The notes below the pieces were generated by a model that was not told the origin of the DNA, did not search any database, and was given only the letters and a program-made list of their open reading frames with translations. Positions 1 through 6,262 of a stretch of DNA of 6,262 nucleotides are shown here, piece by piece. Position numbers and translations under genes: made by a program. Origin of the DNA: an uncultured Acidimicrobiales bacterium (GTDB taxonomy: Bacteria > Actinomycetota > Acidimicrobiia > Acidimicrobiales > UBA10347); NCBI GenBank assembly GCA_937942965.1, contig CALDGN010000196.1, positions 1 through 6,262 on the forward strand, in the 5' to 3' direction. Every line of letters starts with the position of its first letter. Position 1 is the stretch's first letter.

Positions 1-315
1 GACCGCTTGCGCAGCTTGTCGACCCAGTTCGTGGAGACGTCGATCCTCGATGCGCCCGCGCGTGTCGCCGCCCGCTTGGTGCGTCTGGTCGAGATCGAGC
101 AGGCCTTGGGCCGCTGCAGTGTCGGCGACGACGGATCGGTCGAACTGAAACTCCCGATCAGCCAAGAGGAACTCGGCCAGTGGTCGGGCCTGTCGCGCGA
201 GGGTGCTGTCAAAGGACTCGGCACGTTGCGCTCGATCGGTCTCATCGAGACAGGTCGGAAGCGCGTGACGATCACCGACTTCGATCGTCTCGTCCACCAG
301 GCCGACGCGACCTAG
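1..315 (+). CDS. Crp/Fnr-family transcriptional regulator, C-terminal part (5' end outside window)
   Basis: The frame is open from base 1 and ends at TAG 313-315. The 104 visible residues match the end of a Crp/Fnr regulator: a dimerisation-helix-like segment at about residues 5-36 (with LDAPARVAARLVRLVEIEQ), then a winged helix-turn-helix from about residue 50. The HTH has the family pattern ISQEELGQWSGLSREGAVKG, followed by LRSIGLIETGRKRVTI as the wing. In the recognition helix, the Ser-Arg-Glu that contacts DNA in E. coli CRP (R180, E181) is kept, and the position equivalent to R185 is Lys. A full protein is about 220-240 aa, so the cyclic-nucleotide-type sensor domain lies upstream and its ligand cannot be judged. 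A TTG at position 7 could start translation in principle, but that would give only a detached DNA-binding domain, so I treat the gene as 5'-truncated by the window. It converges on the oxidoreductase gene, 13 bp stop to stop. Family assignment is firm; targets are unknown. Confidence 0.88.
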   Translation, partial: DRLRSLSTQFVETSILDAPARVAARLVRLVEIEQALGRCSVGDDGSVELKLPISQEELGQWSGLSREGAVKGLGTLRSIGLIETGRKRVTITDFDRLVHQADAT

Positions 316-327
316 CGCACGGTTTCA

Positions 328-353
328 CTCAGGCGCAGGGGTAGCCGCCTGAG
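328..353. terminator. Inverted repeat at convergent gene ends, possible bidirectional terminator
   Basis: CTCAGGCG at 328-335 and CGCCTGAG at 346-353 form a perfect 8-bp inverted repeat, with a 10-nt loop at 336-345. It covers the last codons and stop (329-331) of the minus-strand oxidoreductase and begins 12 bases after the stop of the + strand Crp/Fnr gene. Its position suits terminating transcription from both sides. There is no T-run after either arm, so it is not a classical intrinsic terminator; hairpins without a U-tract have been proposed as terminators in actinobacteria. It may also be a chance pairing within coding sequence. Confidence 0.35.
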
Positions 354-2359
354 ATTCGCGACCCGCGAGGCAGACCGAGCACCGAGTTCGCCGCCCCGAT
401 GCCGGACAGCACCGCGGCTTCGATGCAGCCGGCGTTGAGACCGCAATCGGTCCAGTCGCCGGCCAGATGCAGGTGCGCGAACCCACTCGAGTCGGGCTTG
501 AGTCGGACATGGTCGGTGCCGGGCATCGCTTGCACGTACCGATCGGACGGGTCGATGTTCGCCGTGACGAATTGGGTGTCGATGGCCTCGTGGCCGGTGA
601 CGCCATCGCGTCCCGAAAGCAGCTCCCATCGAAATGCGCCGTCGGCGTCGACCGCACCTGGCCAGTAGTGGCCGATGTGTTTCTCGAGGTATTCGACGGC
701 GGCGTCTCGCGCACGCTGATGCGCTTCGATCGGCTGGTCGGTGTCGGTCGGGTCATCGTCGCCGACGTGCTCCATCGATGAGCAGAAATAGGCAACGGTT
801 GCTGGCGCATCCTCGCCGTGCCACTTCTCGTGCTCCAGCAGGTGGCTCATCGACGACCACGTGTCGTAGGACTCGACATAGCTGGTGATCGTCGAGCCGT
901 GGCGCTTCCATCCGAGTTCGTTCTCGGTCGGCTGGACCCAGAGTTGAAACGCTTGCGTGCCGACGGTTTCGATCGTGTCCAGCATGGCCGCCCACGCTGA
1001 CGATGCGGCTCGCAGCTTGGGGGTGATGTGTCCTGCCATGCCGACCGGAATCGCCAGCACCACTTGGTCGAAATCGACGCCTTGGCGCAGCTCCACCTGG
1101 GCGGCGTCGGGCCAGCGGGACCAGTGCGACTCCAGATGCGCATCGGTCAGATCGGCGTCGGTCGCGAGCTGCTCCGCGATCGGGTGCTCGGGGAAACACG
1201 GCAAGCCGTCGACGTCGATGAGCGGGTCGTATGTTTCGCGCCCGTCGGCCAGGTCGAGCTGACGGCCGAGGTGCACCGCGATGATCCCAGTGCCGTCGTC
1301 GTTCGGGACGACTTCGTCGACGCGGTGGAAGAACTCGAACCGCACGCCGCGGTCGCGCAGTGCCTCGTACATGGGGGCGACGACGACGTCGCCCATGCCA
1401 GCCTGCATCTTCCAGAAGAGTGCGCCGCGGTAGTCGAAGAACGTTTTCGACGCGAGGAACAGTCCAAGCCCCGCGGGGAATGCCCGGTCGGCCGGGTCGC
1501 CACCTCGGTGGCTAAAGGCCAGGTCGTAGAGGCCGCGCACGAGAGCGCCCCGCATCGTCTCTTGTGTCGCCCCGTGCTTGCCAATCCACTCGCGGTACTC
1601 GAGGTGATCGATCGAACGGAATCCCTTGCCCGAAATGTCGTCGACGATCATGCCGCGCAGCTGGGCCGAGATCAGATCGAGGAGGTGCCAGAGCCGACGG
1701 GACCGTTCGTTGGCCTGCACGCCATCGATCATCGAATCACGAACCCCGTCGAGCATGATCCGCACGCCATCGAAGAGGGGAAGGAACTGGCCCAGCCAGC
1801 CTGCGGTCCGTGACGCTTCGTTGGCCGCTGCGACCGCGACCCCTCCGACCATGTCGGGATGCAGGCCACCGAGCGACGAAAGAAACGTCCGCATCAAGAC
1901 GATGGCCTGGTTGACGAACTGCCCGACCGCAAGGGCCGGGTCTTGGCCGAGCGGTTCGCCGGGCACGCGATCGTTCTCGGGGAACATCGCGGTCCAGGTT
2001 GACCAATCGCCGTCGTGAAGATCCTCGAGTCCGATGGTCGGTGCAGGAGCGAACGCTTGGTCCCACGATGCGATCGGGCAATTGGGCAGACGCGTCGGAC
2101 GGTCGAGCGCGTCGTAGCACTCGCGGATCACGCGAAACGCGTTGTCGTAGTAGCCGAGCCAGACGTGCAGGCCGTGTTCTTCGATACGGCCGTGCACACC
2201 GCGATGGCTGGCGGCTTTGCCACCGAGACGATGGCCACGTTGATAGATCGTGACGGTGCCGACCTGGTCGCGGACCTCGGGGTCGGTGAGGCGCCACGCG
2301 GTCGTCAGTCCGGCGATGCCGCCGCCCAGGATCGCGATGTTCGGCCGGTCAGCGCTCAC
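329..2359 (-). CDS. FAD-dependent oxidoreductase, amine-oxidase / carotenoid-desaturase-like (COG3349 type)
   Basis: 676 aa. The N-terminus is a dinucleotide-binding Rossmann fold: IAILGGGIAGLTTAW holds the GxGxxG motif at residues 12-17. The flavin GG-doublet motif R44-L-G-G-K-A-A-S51 follows, then GRIEEHGLHVWLGYYDNAFR at 57-76, which I recognise from the COG3349 group of NAD(P)/FAD-binding proteins. A mid-region with GLPCFPEHP and FDQVVLAIPVG also fits that group. Near the C-terminus, HLAGDWTDCGLNAGCIEAA (GD at 634-635) is the typical FAD pyrophosphate-binding segment of desaturases and flavin amine oxidases. The protein is probably a cytoplasmic or membrane-associated flavoenzyme; no signal peptide is seen. 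The substrate is unknown: relatives include phytoene/zeta-carotene desaturases and hydroxysqualene dehydroxylase, but residue similarity alone does not select among them. The GTG start at 2357-2359 overlaps the upstream stop as GTGA and lies six codons before the Rossmann strand. No Shine-Dalgarno is visible, which fits translational coupling. Position 40, usually acidic in such folds, is Gln. Confidence 0.88.
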   Translation of the reverse strand: MSADRPNIAILGGGIAGLTTAWRLTDPEVRDQVGTVTIYQRGHRLGGKAASHRGVHGRIEEHGLHVWLGYYDNAFRVIRECYDALDRPTRLPNCPIASWDQAFAPAPTIGLEDLHDGDWSTWTAMFPENDRVPGEPLGQDPALAVGQFVNQAIVLMRTFLSSLGGLHPDMVGGVAVAAANEASRTAGWLGQFLPLFDGVRIMLDGVRDSMIDGVQANERSRRLWHLLDLISAQLRGMIVDDISGKGFRSIDHLEYREWIGKHGATQETMRGALVRGLYDLAFSHRGGDPADRAFPAGLGLFLASKTFFDYRGALFWKMQAGMGDVVVAPMYEALRDRGVRFEFFHRVDEVVPNDDGTGIIAVHLGRQLDLADGRETYDPLIDVDGLPCFPEHPIAEQLATDADLTDAHLESHWSRWPDAAQVELRQGVDFDQVVLAIPVGMAGHITPKLRAASSAWAAMLDTIETVGTQAFQLWVQPTENELGWKRHGSTITSYVESYDTWSSMSHLLEHEKWHGEDAPATVAYFCSSMEHVGDDDPTDTDQPIEAHQRARDAAVEYLEKHIGHYWPGAVDADGAFRWELLSGRDGVTGHEAIDTQFVTANIDPSDRYVQAMPGTDHVRLKPDSSGFAHLHLAGDWTDCGLNAGCIEAAVLSGIGAANSVLGLPRGSRISGGYPCA
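2356..2359 (-). other. GTGA stop/start overlap coupling cyclase-ATPase and oxidoreductase genes
   Basis: Read on the minus strand, the four bases are GTGA. GTG starts the oxidoreductase and TGA ends the 955-aa protein. The preceding bases carry no purine-rich ribosome site, so the downstream gene is probably translated by ribosomes that terminate and re-initiate here. The two proteins would then be made in linked amounts. Confidence 0.75.
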
Positions 2360-5223
2360 GAACGGAACAGCACCATTGCTCGATCGATGTCGGGATCATC
2401 CTGCAGTTCGGGGAACGATCCGACCGCTTCGTCCAACGCAGATGCCGCATCGACCTGGCCCACCATCGTGGTTGGATCCAGCTCGACAAGATCTGCGAGC
2501 GACCGCAAGGCGTAGCGCCGGGCGCCTCCCCTGGTGGCGTCGGCGTGGGCGTTGACGAGTTGGCTGGCCGGATCGTCGGCCCAGCGGGCGCAGAGTCGAC
2601 GGACTTCGGGATCGAGGTTCCGGATGCCGCGGGTCTCGCTGATCTGGGTGATTGCGGCGAGCGCCTTGCGAGCAAGATCGTCCTCGCCAAGCTCCAGCGC
2701 TGCATTCGCAACGACCAAGTACAACGGCGGCGCCGCCATGGGAGCGAGTGCGCCAATGAGATCCGCGCTCGCACAGATTTCTTCGACGGCGGCGAGCTCG
2801 GGCGCTCGCAGCACCTGGCTCACAACGTTGTGCAGGTGGCCTTGATGTGCCCAGACACTCAGCCCGAGGTCCTCGGCGACTTCGACGATCCGGGCTGCGG
2901 CGTCGTGCGTTCGGTCTGCGTCGCCCAACGACGCGTGGAAGGTCGCGGCGGTGTGAAACAAGTGCGCGATCGTCGGGCCGCCACCTGGCAGGGTCTCCGC
3001 CCGTCGGGCGGCGATATCCATCCGTTCCCGCGCCGTCGTCAACCGGCCGCGTAAGGACAAGGTCGCAGCGGTGTAGGCGACGCCGAGGACGATCGGATCG
3101 TCAACCGTCGCCCAGTTCTGGCCAAGGATCGGGTCGAGACCTTGGTCGAGCATCTCATTGACGGATCGATCGAACAGCCGCTCCGCGTGGCGGTGGTGAC
3201 CTCGGGCCGCGGACAGCAAGGCTCGCGCGTTGGTGTTGTAGGGGCCGATGGGCGGAAAGGCGTCCTGGGCTGCCTTGTAGACCTCGTAGTTGAGCCGCTG
3301 CACGGTCGGTAGGTCGCCCGTCGCCATGGCTGCAGTCCAGTCGCGCGTCTTGGCTAACGCGATCTTGCCTGCGTCGCCGTCGGCGCCGAGCAGCTCGAGG
3401 ATCCCCGTGTCGCTGCTCGTGTTGCTGATGTAACCGTCTCGCTCAGCCGACGTAGAAACGACGGCGTGCAGTTCCCGCGCCTCGAGTTGCAGCTCAGCCG
3501 GAAGCGCTGCGTTCTCGCCGGCCGCATCGATGAGCTCGATCGAGCGGGCAGTGAGCGTCAGGGCTTCGGCATAGGCGTTTGAGCGTCGACAGATCGCTGC
3601 GGCCGCGAGCTTGTGTTCAATCGCAGGCTGTACGCGCCCCGCTCGGTCATGATGCAGCCCGATGAGCGCATGATCGTTCGGCGATAGCCGCTCGAAGAGC
3701 TCGGCGACCTCTCCGTGGCGGGCGCGGCGTTCTTCGCCAAGCATCAGGTCATAGGCGAGTTCATGCACCAGGCTGTGCGCGAAGCGGTAACCGCCCTGCG
3801 GGTCGCCGACCATGATCCCGTGTTCGACAAGCGCAGCGAGTTCGCCCTCGAGCTGGCCCTCGTTGCGACCGAGAGCCTTGGTGAGCACGTCGGGAGCGAA
3901 GTCGATCCCAAGGACGGCGGCCATGCTCGTGACTTCGTCATCGACACCGGAGCCGTCGATCTGACTGCGCACTGCCTGCTGCACAACGATTGGCACGCCC
4001 GACCGCGGGCGCAAGATCCGGCGTACGCCCTCGAAGTGTTCACCAGTGGCGCGGGCCAGCCAGGTGAGGAAGAACGGGTTTCCGGCCGCTCGTTCCGCGA
4101 GCTCGTCGGCTTGTGCTTGCTCCATGCCAGGAGCGACGTCGGCGAGCAGTTCGATCGACGCAGTGGCTTCAAGGGGCCGCAGCTCGATGATCGTGACGTC
4201 GGCCAACGTGCGAATCGAAGGAACCGTGCGTGACGTGAAGATCAGCCGCAGTCGCGGATCGTTGAGGGCGACGAGTCGGTCAAGCACTTCGACCGACGAC
4301 GGGTCAAGCCAATGCAGATCCTCGACGATGAGCATCAGCGGCTCAAGCTCGGCGAGCTGGCGGACACGATCGACGACGCTCGCTGCCGGATCGTCTGGGT
4401 CCGGAGGATCGACGGCGTAGTCCTCGCGAGTACGCACGGCGCTCAGCACCGGAGCGAACGGCGCGGACATGCGACGTTCGTCGGCCTGGATAATCAATGG
4501 GTTGTCGTCGACATTTGCCAGGAACTCGACGATGAGGCGCGACTTGCCCAGACCGGCGACGCCGACGATCAAGGTCGCTTCGCCTGGAGCAGGTGGCAGC
4601 ATCGCGAGCTCGGCGGAGCGACCGACGAACGGTCCGTCCGATCCGATGTCGGCGTTCGGTCCGACCACCCGCGCGAGCTCGATGGCGCCTTCAAGCGAGT
4701 CGATCGTCATCGAACCAGCGGGCGTCAGGACCCATCGGCCGTCGAGCGCCGCCTCGGTCGCCTCGCTGACGAGCACCGTGCCCGGTTCGGCTGCCGCTTG
4801 CACCTTCGCCGCGAGATTGATCGACGCGCCAGACACGTCGGCGAAGTCCGCATCGCTCTCCGTTGCGACGATCGCCGAACCGGTGTGGATGCCGACTCGC
4901 ACGTCGACCGTGCGGCCGCTCATCTGCTGTACTCGCTCGGACAAGGGAGCGATGGCCGACACCAGCTCGGTCGCCATGGCCACGGCCCGGTGGGCGTCGT
5001 CGCGACGAGCGGTCGGCCAGCCGAACCAGAAGAACCGGCCGTCGCCTTCGTCGCGAGGGATGAAGCCGCCGTGCTTCTCGGCGAGTTCGCCGGTGATCGA
5101 GCGGTAGTCGCTCAGTAGGCGCGCATAGTCCTCTTCGTCGAGCTCAATCGACAGCGGGGTCGAACCAACCAGGTCGACAAAGACCGTGGTGAGCGGCCTC
5201 CTGACCTCGCTGAGTTCGCTCAT
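2356..5223 (-). CDS. Class III nucleotidyl cyclase domain - AAA ATPase - helical-repeat signalling protein
   Basis: 955 aa, three parts. Residues ~10-160 are a class III adenylate/guanylate cyclase homology domain: TVFVDLVGST with metal-binding Asp17, EGDGRFFWF with second metal-binding Asp61, VRVGIHTG at 108-115, adenine-selecting Asp129 and transition-state Asn136. The purine-contacting Lys is replaced by Arg57, and the transition-state Arg is replaced by Lys140 (INLAAK). Residues ~199-400 are an ATPase of the AAA_16/STAND type: FVGRSAEL, Walker A GVAGLGKS (221-228, Lys227), Walker B LMLIVEDLHWLD with Glu301-Asp302, then TSR (330-332) and GNPFFLTWL. YRFAHSLVHELAYDLML at 479-495 is the usual marker after the ATPase. 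The remainder, to residue 955, is helical and TPR-like, probably for sensing or partner binding. No C-terminal LuxR HTH, membrane segment or signal peptide is seen. The ATG at 5223 lies 3 bp after the upstream stop, has no clear ribosome site, and sits just before the cyclase domain. The protein is likely a cytoplasmic signal transducer; signal and output are unknown. Confidence 0.9.
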   Translation of the reverse strand: MSELSEVRRPLTTVFVDLVGSTPLSIELDEEDYARLLSDYRSITGELAEKHGGFIPRDEGDGRFFWFGWPTARRDDAHRAVAMATELVSAIAPLSERVQQMSGRTVDVRVGIHTGSAIVATESDADFADVSGASINLAAKVQAAAEPGTVLVSEATEAALDGRWVLTPAGSMTIDSLEGAIELARVVGPNADIGSDGPFVGRSAELAMLPPAPGEATLIVGVAGLGKSRLIVEFLANVDDNPLIIQADERRMSAPFAPVLSAVRTREDYAVDPPDPDDPAASVVDRVRQLAELEPLMLIVEDLHWLDPSSVEVLDRLVALNDPRLRLIFTSRTVPSIRTLADVTIIELRPLEATASIELLADVAPGMEQAQADELAERAAGNPFFLTWLARATGEHFEGVRRILRPRSGVPIVVQQAVRSQIDGSGVDDEVTSMAAVLGIDFAPDVLTKALGRNEGQLEGELAALVEHGIMVGDPQGGYRFAHSLVHELAYDLMLGEERRARHGEVAELFERLSPNDHALIGLHHDRAGRVQPAIEHKLAAAAICRRSNAYAEALTLTARSIELIDAAGENAALPAELQLEARELHAVVSTSAERDGYISNTSSDTGILELLGADGDAGKIALAKTRDWTAAMATGDLPTVQRLNYEVYKAAQDAFPPIGPYNTNARALLSAARGHHRHAERLFDRSVNEMLDQGLDPILGQNWATVDDPIVLGVAYTAATLSLRGRLTTARERMDIAARRAETLPGGGPTIAHLFHTAATFHASLGDADRTHDAAARIVEVAEDLGLSVWAHQGHLHNVVSQVLRAPELAAVEEICASADLIGALAPMAAPPLYLVVANAALELGEDDLARKALAAITQISETRGIRNLDPEVRRLCARWADDPASQLVNAHADATRGGARRYALRSLADLVELDPTTMVGQVDAASALDEAVGSFPELQDDPDIDRAMVLFRS

Positions 5224-5226
5224 GGC

Positions 5227-5760
5227 TCAGAGGGCGACGTCGAAGTCGACGCTCATCGACAGCAGCAACGATGTGGGCTGGTGCAGGCTTGTCGACGACT
5301 CGCGTTGCAGCAGCAGCGTGAGTTCGCTGACATGACTGGTCAGGCTGACAACGCTGAGGCGCGCTTCGCCGGTTCCGACTCGCTGCAGCTCAGCCTTTGC
5401 GACGGGGACGCTTTGACCATTCCAGATCACGGCGAGGATCTGCTGGTCGTCAATGTGGTCGAGCGCAAAGACCTCGGACACCCATCGGACGGGAATGCGA
5501 GCGGCCAGCAGCACCGCGTTGTCTGAGGCCGTCGCCATCCACGCGAGGCTTGACTGGAACATCGATCGGCCGACGCCGACGAGCGTGCCGAGGTAGGTCG
5601 CCATGTCGATCTGTGCATCAGGGTCGACCAGCGGGAGCGTCAGGTGCGATGCCGACTTCTGGCAAGCGTCGCTGACGTTGCTCGTGATCGCGCCGAGCTG
5701 ATCGGTCGCCGCGTCGAGGGCTGCGCTCAGCGTCGTGGTCTGGTCATGGGGAATCGGCAC
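5227..5760 (-). CDS. Unrecognised 177-aa protein, helical N-half and strand-rich C-half
   Basis: I do not recognise this family. With the chosen GTG start the product is 177 aa, beginning MPIPHDQTTTL. Residues ~8-38 and ~50-96 look helical and rich in Ala, Ser and Leu, including a mildly hydrophobic stretch (GRSMFQSSLAWMATASDNAV) too polar for a convincing membrane span. Residues ~107-177 alternate hydrophobic and polar residues, as in a small beta domain (ILAVIWNGQSVPVAKAELQR onward), ending DFDVAL. No signal peptide, cysteine motif or catalytic signature is seen. The start is set by GAAGGA at 5767-5772, 6 nt before the GTG, and by the upstream gene ending 2 bp before it. The open frame continues to an ATG at 5877, but those extra 39 residues overlap the preceding gene and are Arg-rich. 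The TGA is 3 bp from the cyclase-ATPase ATG, so co-expression with it is likely. A partner or sensor role is only inference. Confidence 0.72.
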   Translation of the reverse strand: MPIPHDQTTTLSAALDAATDQLGAITSNVSDACQKSASHLTLPLVDPDAQIDMATYLGTLVGVGRSMFQSSLAWMATASDNAVLLAARIPVRWVSEVFALDHIDDQQILAVIWNGQSVPVAKAELQRVGTGEARLSVVSLTSHVSELTLLLQRESSTSLHQPTSLLLSMSVDFDVAL

Positions 5761-5762
5761 AG

Positions 5763-6041
5763 CTAGTCCTTCGAAGGTTCCTGGCTGGACGTAGTGGATG
5801 CTGATGCAACGACCTCGGCCACCATTCGAGATGCGGATGCAGACTGGACGGCGGCGCAGCGGAGCCCGTTCATCCACAGGCGCGAGGCGCCAAGCATCAT
5901 CTTGCTGACGTCACCATCGAAGTAGCCGCTGTCGTTGCGGCGCGTGAGCTGTTCGGCCATCTCTTGCCAGGCTGCAAGCGAGTCGCGTTGCAGCGCTTCG
6001 GTCTCGCGTGCGACGTACTTCAGTTCGTCTTCGAAGCTCAT
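5763..6041 (-). CDS. Unrecognised 92-aa helical protein
   Basis: The product is 92 aa, starting MSFEDELKYVARETEALQRD, and I do not recognise the family. Residues ~2-34 form a charged amphipathic helix with Ala/Leu at helical spacing. Then comes a polar turn (RRNDSGYFDGD, 34-44) and a second helix, ~45-80, that is hydrophobic and Ala/Ser-rich (MMLGASRLWMNGLRCAAVQS). The tail, 80-92, is Ser/Thr-rich and probably disordered. No membrane span, signal peptide or enzyme motif is seen. The ATG at 6041 is chosen because GAAAGG (6049-6054) precedes it by 7 nt. The frame is open further to 6248, but that extension is Arg/Ser-rich and runs over the upstream gene in another frame. The helix-turn-helix-like hairpin could be a dimerising adaptor, or resemble phasin-type surface proteins, but this is a shape argument only. 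It lies 16 bp after the previous stop and 2 bp before the next start. Confidence 0.72.
   Translation of the reverse strand: MSFEDELKYVARETEALQRDSLAAWQEMAEQLTRRNDSGYFDGDVSKMMLGASRLWMNGLRCAAVQSASASRMVAEVVASASTTSSQEPSKD
5767..5772 (-). promoter_or_regulatory. Ribosome binding site that fixes the GTG start at 5760
   Basis: The minus strand reads GAAGGA, then CTAGCT, then GTG. The Shine-Dalgarno is strong and the 6-nt spacing is good. It lies inside the last codons of the 92-aa gene, whose TAG stop is within the spacer. It supports the GTG at 5758-5760 over the upstream ATG at 5877. Confidence 0.75.
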
Positions 6042-6048
6042 GCCAGAG

Positions 6049-6054
6049 CCTTTC
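6049..6054 (-). promoter_or_regulatory. Ribosome binding site for the 92-aa gene
   Basis: GAAAGG on the minus strand lies 7 nt before the ATG at 6039-6041, within the 16-bp gap between genes. It decides the start of the 92-aa gene in favour of MSFEDEL rather than the longer open frame reaching 6248. Confidence 0.65.
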
Positions 6055-6057
6055 GCG

Positions 6058-6262
6058 TCATCGGAAGATGCAGTTTCTGAGGAAGTCCGCGGTCTGGTCG
6101 GCCCAACCCCACTCGGTGACCAGCGCTGCGACGGTCTGGCCACGCGTCTGCAGATCGACCCGAGTCGACTTGCCGTAGAGCAGCGTCTTGGTGATCCGAA
6201 TCTCGATCGTGTTCTCAGCGGCATTGTCTCGGACGATGATCGCCCCATCGTCGAGCACGAGC
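6058..6262 (-). CDS. Unrecognised protein, C-terminal part (runs off the right edge)
   Basis: The frame is open from the window edge to TGA at 6058-6060. About 68 residues are visible, ending in WGWADQTADFLRNCIFR. I do not recognise a family. The front part (AIIVRDNAAENTIEIRITKT) alternates like beta strands, and the last ~30 residues (QTVAALVTEWGWADQTADFL) look helical. A GTG at 6256-6258 could start a 66-aa protein, but the frame stays open to the edge and no upstream sequence is available to test for a ribosome site. The coding frame is supported by the 16-bp gap and ribosome site that follow it, and by its protein-like composition compared with the Arg/Ser-rich alternative frame. It is probably an early gene of the same operon. 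Confidence 0.55.
   Translation of the reverse strand, partial: LVLDDGAIIVRDNAAENTIEIRITKTLLYGKSTRVDLQTRGQTVAALVTEWGWADQTADFLRNCIFR

Noticed and set aside
1028..1813. Long + strand open frame (261 codons) opposite the oxidoreductase gene
   Set aside because: Its translation has no recognisable motif and lies fully antisense to a gene with clear FAD motifs. High-GC codon bias explains the open frame.
4312..5118. Long + strand open frames opposite the cyclase/ATPase domains
   Set aside because: Arg/His-rich shadow translations of a confidently assigned gene on the other strand.
5768..5777. Perfect 10-bp palindrome CCTTCGAAGG overlapping the ribosome site
   Set aside because: It is short and inside coding sequence, with only a 3-bp stem possible in RNA. 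It is compatible with chance and with the Shine-Dalgarno sequence itself.
5761..5877. N-terminal extension of the 177-aa protein to an ATG at 5877
   Set aside because: The extension overlaps the 92-aa gene and is Arg/Cys-rich. A strong ribosome site precedes the GTG at 5760 instead.
5227..6041. Calling the small proteins phasins or PHA-granule proteins
   Set aside because: Only a general helical, Ala-rich resemblance; no phasin motif and no PHA synthesis gene in the window.
6042..6248. N-terminal extension of the 92-aa protein to a start at 6248
   Set aside because: It is Arg/Ser-rich, overlaps the right-edge coding frame and is unnecessary given the ribosome site before the ATG at 6041.
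2356..6262. Idea that the STAND-like ATPase cluster is an antiphage defence system
   Set aside because: No nuclease, toxin, membrane effector or mobile context is visible, and the cyclase-AAA-repeat architecture is common in ordinary actinobacterial signalling.

Overview
The window is high-GC, gene-dense chromosomal DNA. Crp/Fnr and cyclase-AAA regulator families, GTG starts and many CGATCG-type words suggest an actinobacterium, perhaps of the Acidimicrobiia type. The phylum is an inference from composition and gene content, since no marker gene is present. No RNA gene, mobile element, CRISPR array or long intergenic region was seen.

Layout. On the + strand, positions 1-315 hold the C-terminal end of a Crp/Fnr-family transcription regulator; its ligand-binding half lies outside the window. 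The rest of the window is one tightly packed minus-strand cluster. In transcription order it holds: (1) the end of an unrecognised protein entering at the right edge (6262-6058); (2) a 92-aa unrecognised helical protein (6041-5763); (3) a 177-aa unrecognised protein with a helical front half and a strand-rich back half (5760-5227); (4) a 955-aa class III nucleotidyl cyclase / AAA ATPase / helical-repeat protein (5223-2356); (5) a 676-aa FAD-dependent amine-oxidase/desaturase-like oxidoreductase (2359-329). Spacings are 16, 2, 3 and -4 bp, so this is very probably one operon with translational coupling. Its promoter is upstream of the window.

The cluster converges on the Crp/Fnr gene with 13 bp between stop codons. 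An 8-bp inverted repeat lies over the oxidoreductase stop and could act as a hairpin terminator.

How the genes might work together is inference. The large protein looks like a signal-transduction ATPase with a cyclase domain, co-expressed with a redox enzyme and small proteins of unknown role. A Crp/Fnr regulator next door raises the possibility of a local cyclic-nucleotide circuit. Two active-site positions in the cyclase domain are substituted, however, so its activity cannot be assumed.
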